A DNA stretch of 64,000 bases from Mycobacterium szulgai. GTDB taxonomy: Bacteria; Actinomycetota; Actinomycetes; Mycobacteriales; Mycobacteriaceae. Where the stretch lies: the NCBI RefSeq assembly GCF_002116635.1, contig NZ_LQPW01000016.1, positions 1 to 64,000 of the forward strand, given 5' to 3'. A model generated the notes under the pieces. The model was not told where the DNA came from and made no database searches. It was given only the letters and a program-made list of their open reading frames with translations. Below are positions 62,628 through 64,000 of the stretch, one piece after another (within the stretch, counting starts at the first letter, position 1; every line of letters begins with the position of its first letter). The translations under genes and the position numbers were made by a program.

Positions 62628-64000
62628 ATGACGGCTCTCAACGACACAGAGCGGGCAGTCCACAACTGGACGTCCGGCCGCCAGGAACGTGCCGCCTCGA
62701 CGCGCTCATCGCGCTCGGCTGAAACCCCTTCGGAACGCACTAGCAGGTATTACCCCACGTGGCTGCCCTCTCGTCGGTTCATCGCAGCAGTGATCGCGAT
62801 CGGCGGCATGCAGCTGCTGGCGACCATGGACAGCACTGTCGCTATCGTCGCGCTTCCTAAGATTCAGAACGAGCTGAGCCTGTCCGACGCCGGTCGTAGC
62901 TGGGTAATCACCGCCTACGTGCTGACTTTCGGTGGCCTGATGCTGCTGGGTGGCCGCCTCGGCGACACCATCGGCCGCAAGCGCACCTTCATCGTCGGCG
63001 TCGCGCTGTTCACCATCTCCTCCGTGCTGTGCGCGGTGGCCTGGGACGAGGTCACGCTGGTTATCGCACGGCTTTCGCAGGGTGTCGGGTCGGCCATCGC
63101 CTCGCCGACAGGTCTGGCGCTGGTAGCGACGACCTTCCCGAAGGGGCCGGCGCGTAACGCTGCGACGGCTGTGTTCGCTGCCATGACGGCGATCGGCTCG
63201 GTGATGGGCCTGGTGGTCGGCGGAGCGCTGACCGAGGTGTCGTGGCGGCTGGCCTTCATGGTCAACGTGCCGATCGGTCTGGTGATGATCTACCTGGCGC
63301 GCACCGCGCTGCGGGAGACCAACCGCGAGCGGATGAAGCTCGATGCCGCCGGAGCCATGCTGGCCACGCTGGCGTGCACCGCAGCGGTGTTTGCTTTCTC
63401 GATCGGCCCGGAAAAGGGCTGGATCTCCGTCACCACCATCGGTTCCGGCGTGGTGGCCTTGGCGGCCGCTATTGCTTTCGTCATCGTGGAGCGAACCGCC
63501 GAAAACCCCGTCATTCCGTTCGAGTTGTTCCGCGACCGCAACCGGCTGGTCACGTTCGGCGCGATCTTCCTGGCGGGTGGCGTGATGTTCAGCCTGACTG
63601 TGTCCATCGGTTTGTACGTGCAGGACATCCTGGGCTACAGCGCCCTGCGTGCCGGCGTGGGCTTCATCCCGTTCGTTATCGCGATGGGAATCGGCCTGGG
63701 CATCTCCTCTCAGCTGGTTGCCCGTTTTTCGCCGCGGGTGTTGACCATCGGTGGTGGATGGCTCCTGCTCGGGGCGATGCTCTACGGGTCGATGTTCATG
63801 CACCGCGGCGCCCCATATTTCCCCAACCTGGTGCTGCCAATCGTCGTCGGCGGCATCGGTATCGGCATGGTGGTCGTCCCGTTGACGCTGGCGGCGATCG
63901 CGGGTGTCGGTTTCGACCAGATCGGTCCGGTATCGGCGATGACGCTGATGTTGCAGAGCCTGGGCGGTCCGCTGGTGCTGGCCGTCATCCAGGCCGTGAT
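62628..64000 (+). CDS. efpA: MFS efflux pump EfpA (3' end cut by the window)
   Basis: The visible 457 residues form a 14-helix major facilitator of the QacA class. A polar N-terminal tail of about 50 residues (MTALNDTERAVHNWTSG) precedes RFIAAVIAIGGMQLLATMDSTVAIVALPKIQNEL, which holds the DxxxxVALP motif. Next comes LGGRLGDTIGRKRTF (motif A). Later helices include VMGLVVGGALTEVSWRLAFMVNVPIG (motif C region). EfpA of M. tuberculosis exports drugs and lipids. The ATG at 62628 lies 33 bases after cysG. About 70 residues are missing beyond the window. Confidence 0.95.
   Translation, partial: MTALNDTERAVHNWTSGRQERAASTRSSRSAETPSERTSRYYPTWLPSRRFIAAVIAIGGMQLLATMDSTVAIVALPKIQNELSLSDAGRSWVITAYVLTFGGLMLLGGRLGDTIGRKRTFIVGVALFTISSVLCAVAWDEVTLVIARLSQGVGSAIASPTGLALVATTFPKGPARNAATAVFAAMTAIGSVMGLVVGGALTEVSWRLAFMVNVPIGLVMIYLARTALRETNRERMKLDAAGAMLATLACTAAVFAFSIGPEKGWISVTTIGSGVVALAAAIAFVIVERTAENPVIPFELFRDRNRLVTFGAIFLAGGVMFSLTVSIGLYVQDILGYSALRAGVGFIPFVIAMGIGLGISSQLVARFSPRVLTIGGGWLLLGAMLYGSMFMHRGAPYFPNLVLPIVVGGIGIGMVVVPLTLAAIAGVGFDQIGPVSAMTLMLQSLGGPLVLAVIQAV

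Overview
The window is high-GC DNA from a slow-growing Mycobacterium that is not M. tuberculosis but is close to it. Several proteins (PyrH, the penicillin-binding lipoprotein, MapB, NicT) are near-identical to the M. tuberculosis versions as I remember them. PE_PGRS and PPE genes are present, and from about 2.5 kb to the end the gene order follows M. tuberculosis Rv2884 back to Rv2846c (comparison from memory, no alignment run). A M. kansasii-like or M. gordonae-like species would fit; I cannot name it.

Layout. 1-2.5 kb: a poorly coding stretch, an MPT63-like secreted protein and an acyltransferase. 2.5-8.4 kb: OmpR-type regulator, pyrH, frr, cdsA, rlmN, then the secreted thioredoxin-like Mpt53 with its CcdA-like membrane partner. 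8.4-9.7 kb: a ribbon-helix-helix gene with its own palindrome, plus a DUF4097 gene. 9.7-13.3 kb, minus strand: mpt83, dipZ, mpt70 and a small membrane gene, with three SigK-type promoters. 13.4-18 kb: dxr, rip1, ispG and a GNAT gene. 18-29.5 kb: penicillin-binding lipoprotein, PE_PGRS, DUF1707, mapB, cobQ, a small hydrolase-like gene and a glnA4 / amidotransferase / aldC / SDR operon.

29.5-49.7 kb is the accessory part. An 18-kb minus-strand run holds the nickel permease nicT, hypA, hypB, a group 1h (formerly group 5) high-affinity [NiFe]-hydrogenase (hhyS, hhyL), an iron-sulfur protein, four genes of unknown function, two hypC genes, a maturation protease, hypF, a SIS-HypC fusion, a SIS isomerase, hypE, hypD, another unknown gene and a phosphodiesterase. 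A PPE gene lies beyond it. A Fur-family regulator is divergent from nicT. Three perfect copies of TGCAA-N5-TTGCA, which matches the Streptomyces Nur (nickel) box, lie between nicT and fur, upstream of hhyS and upstream of the PPE gene. I read this as a nickel regulon joining uptake, hydrogenase and a PPE protein. M. tuberculosis keeps nicT at this junction but has no hydrogenase genes here.

49.7-64 kb returns to the M. tuberculosis order: mtr, a lysophospholipase-like hydrolase, a PE_PGRS gene, then (extra here) a haloalkane dehalogenase and a YciI protein, mqo, a GNAT gene, a magnesium-chelatase-like protein, cobO, cobB, cysG and the start of efpA, cut by the window end. Two families of short interspersed repeats are present: a 54-bp unit read in frame in dxr and, inverted, in the amidotransferase gene, and a MIRU-like spacer at pyrH-frr and mqo-GNAT.
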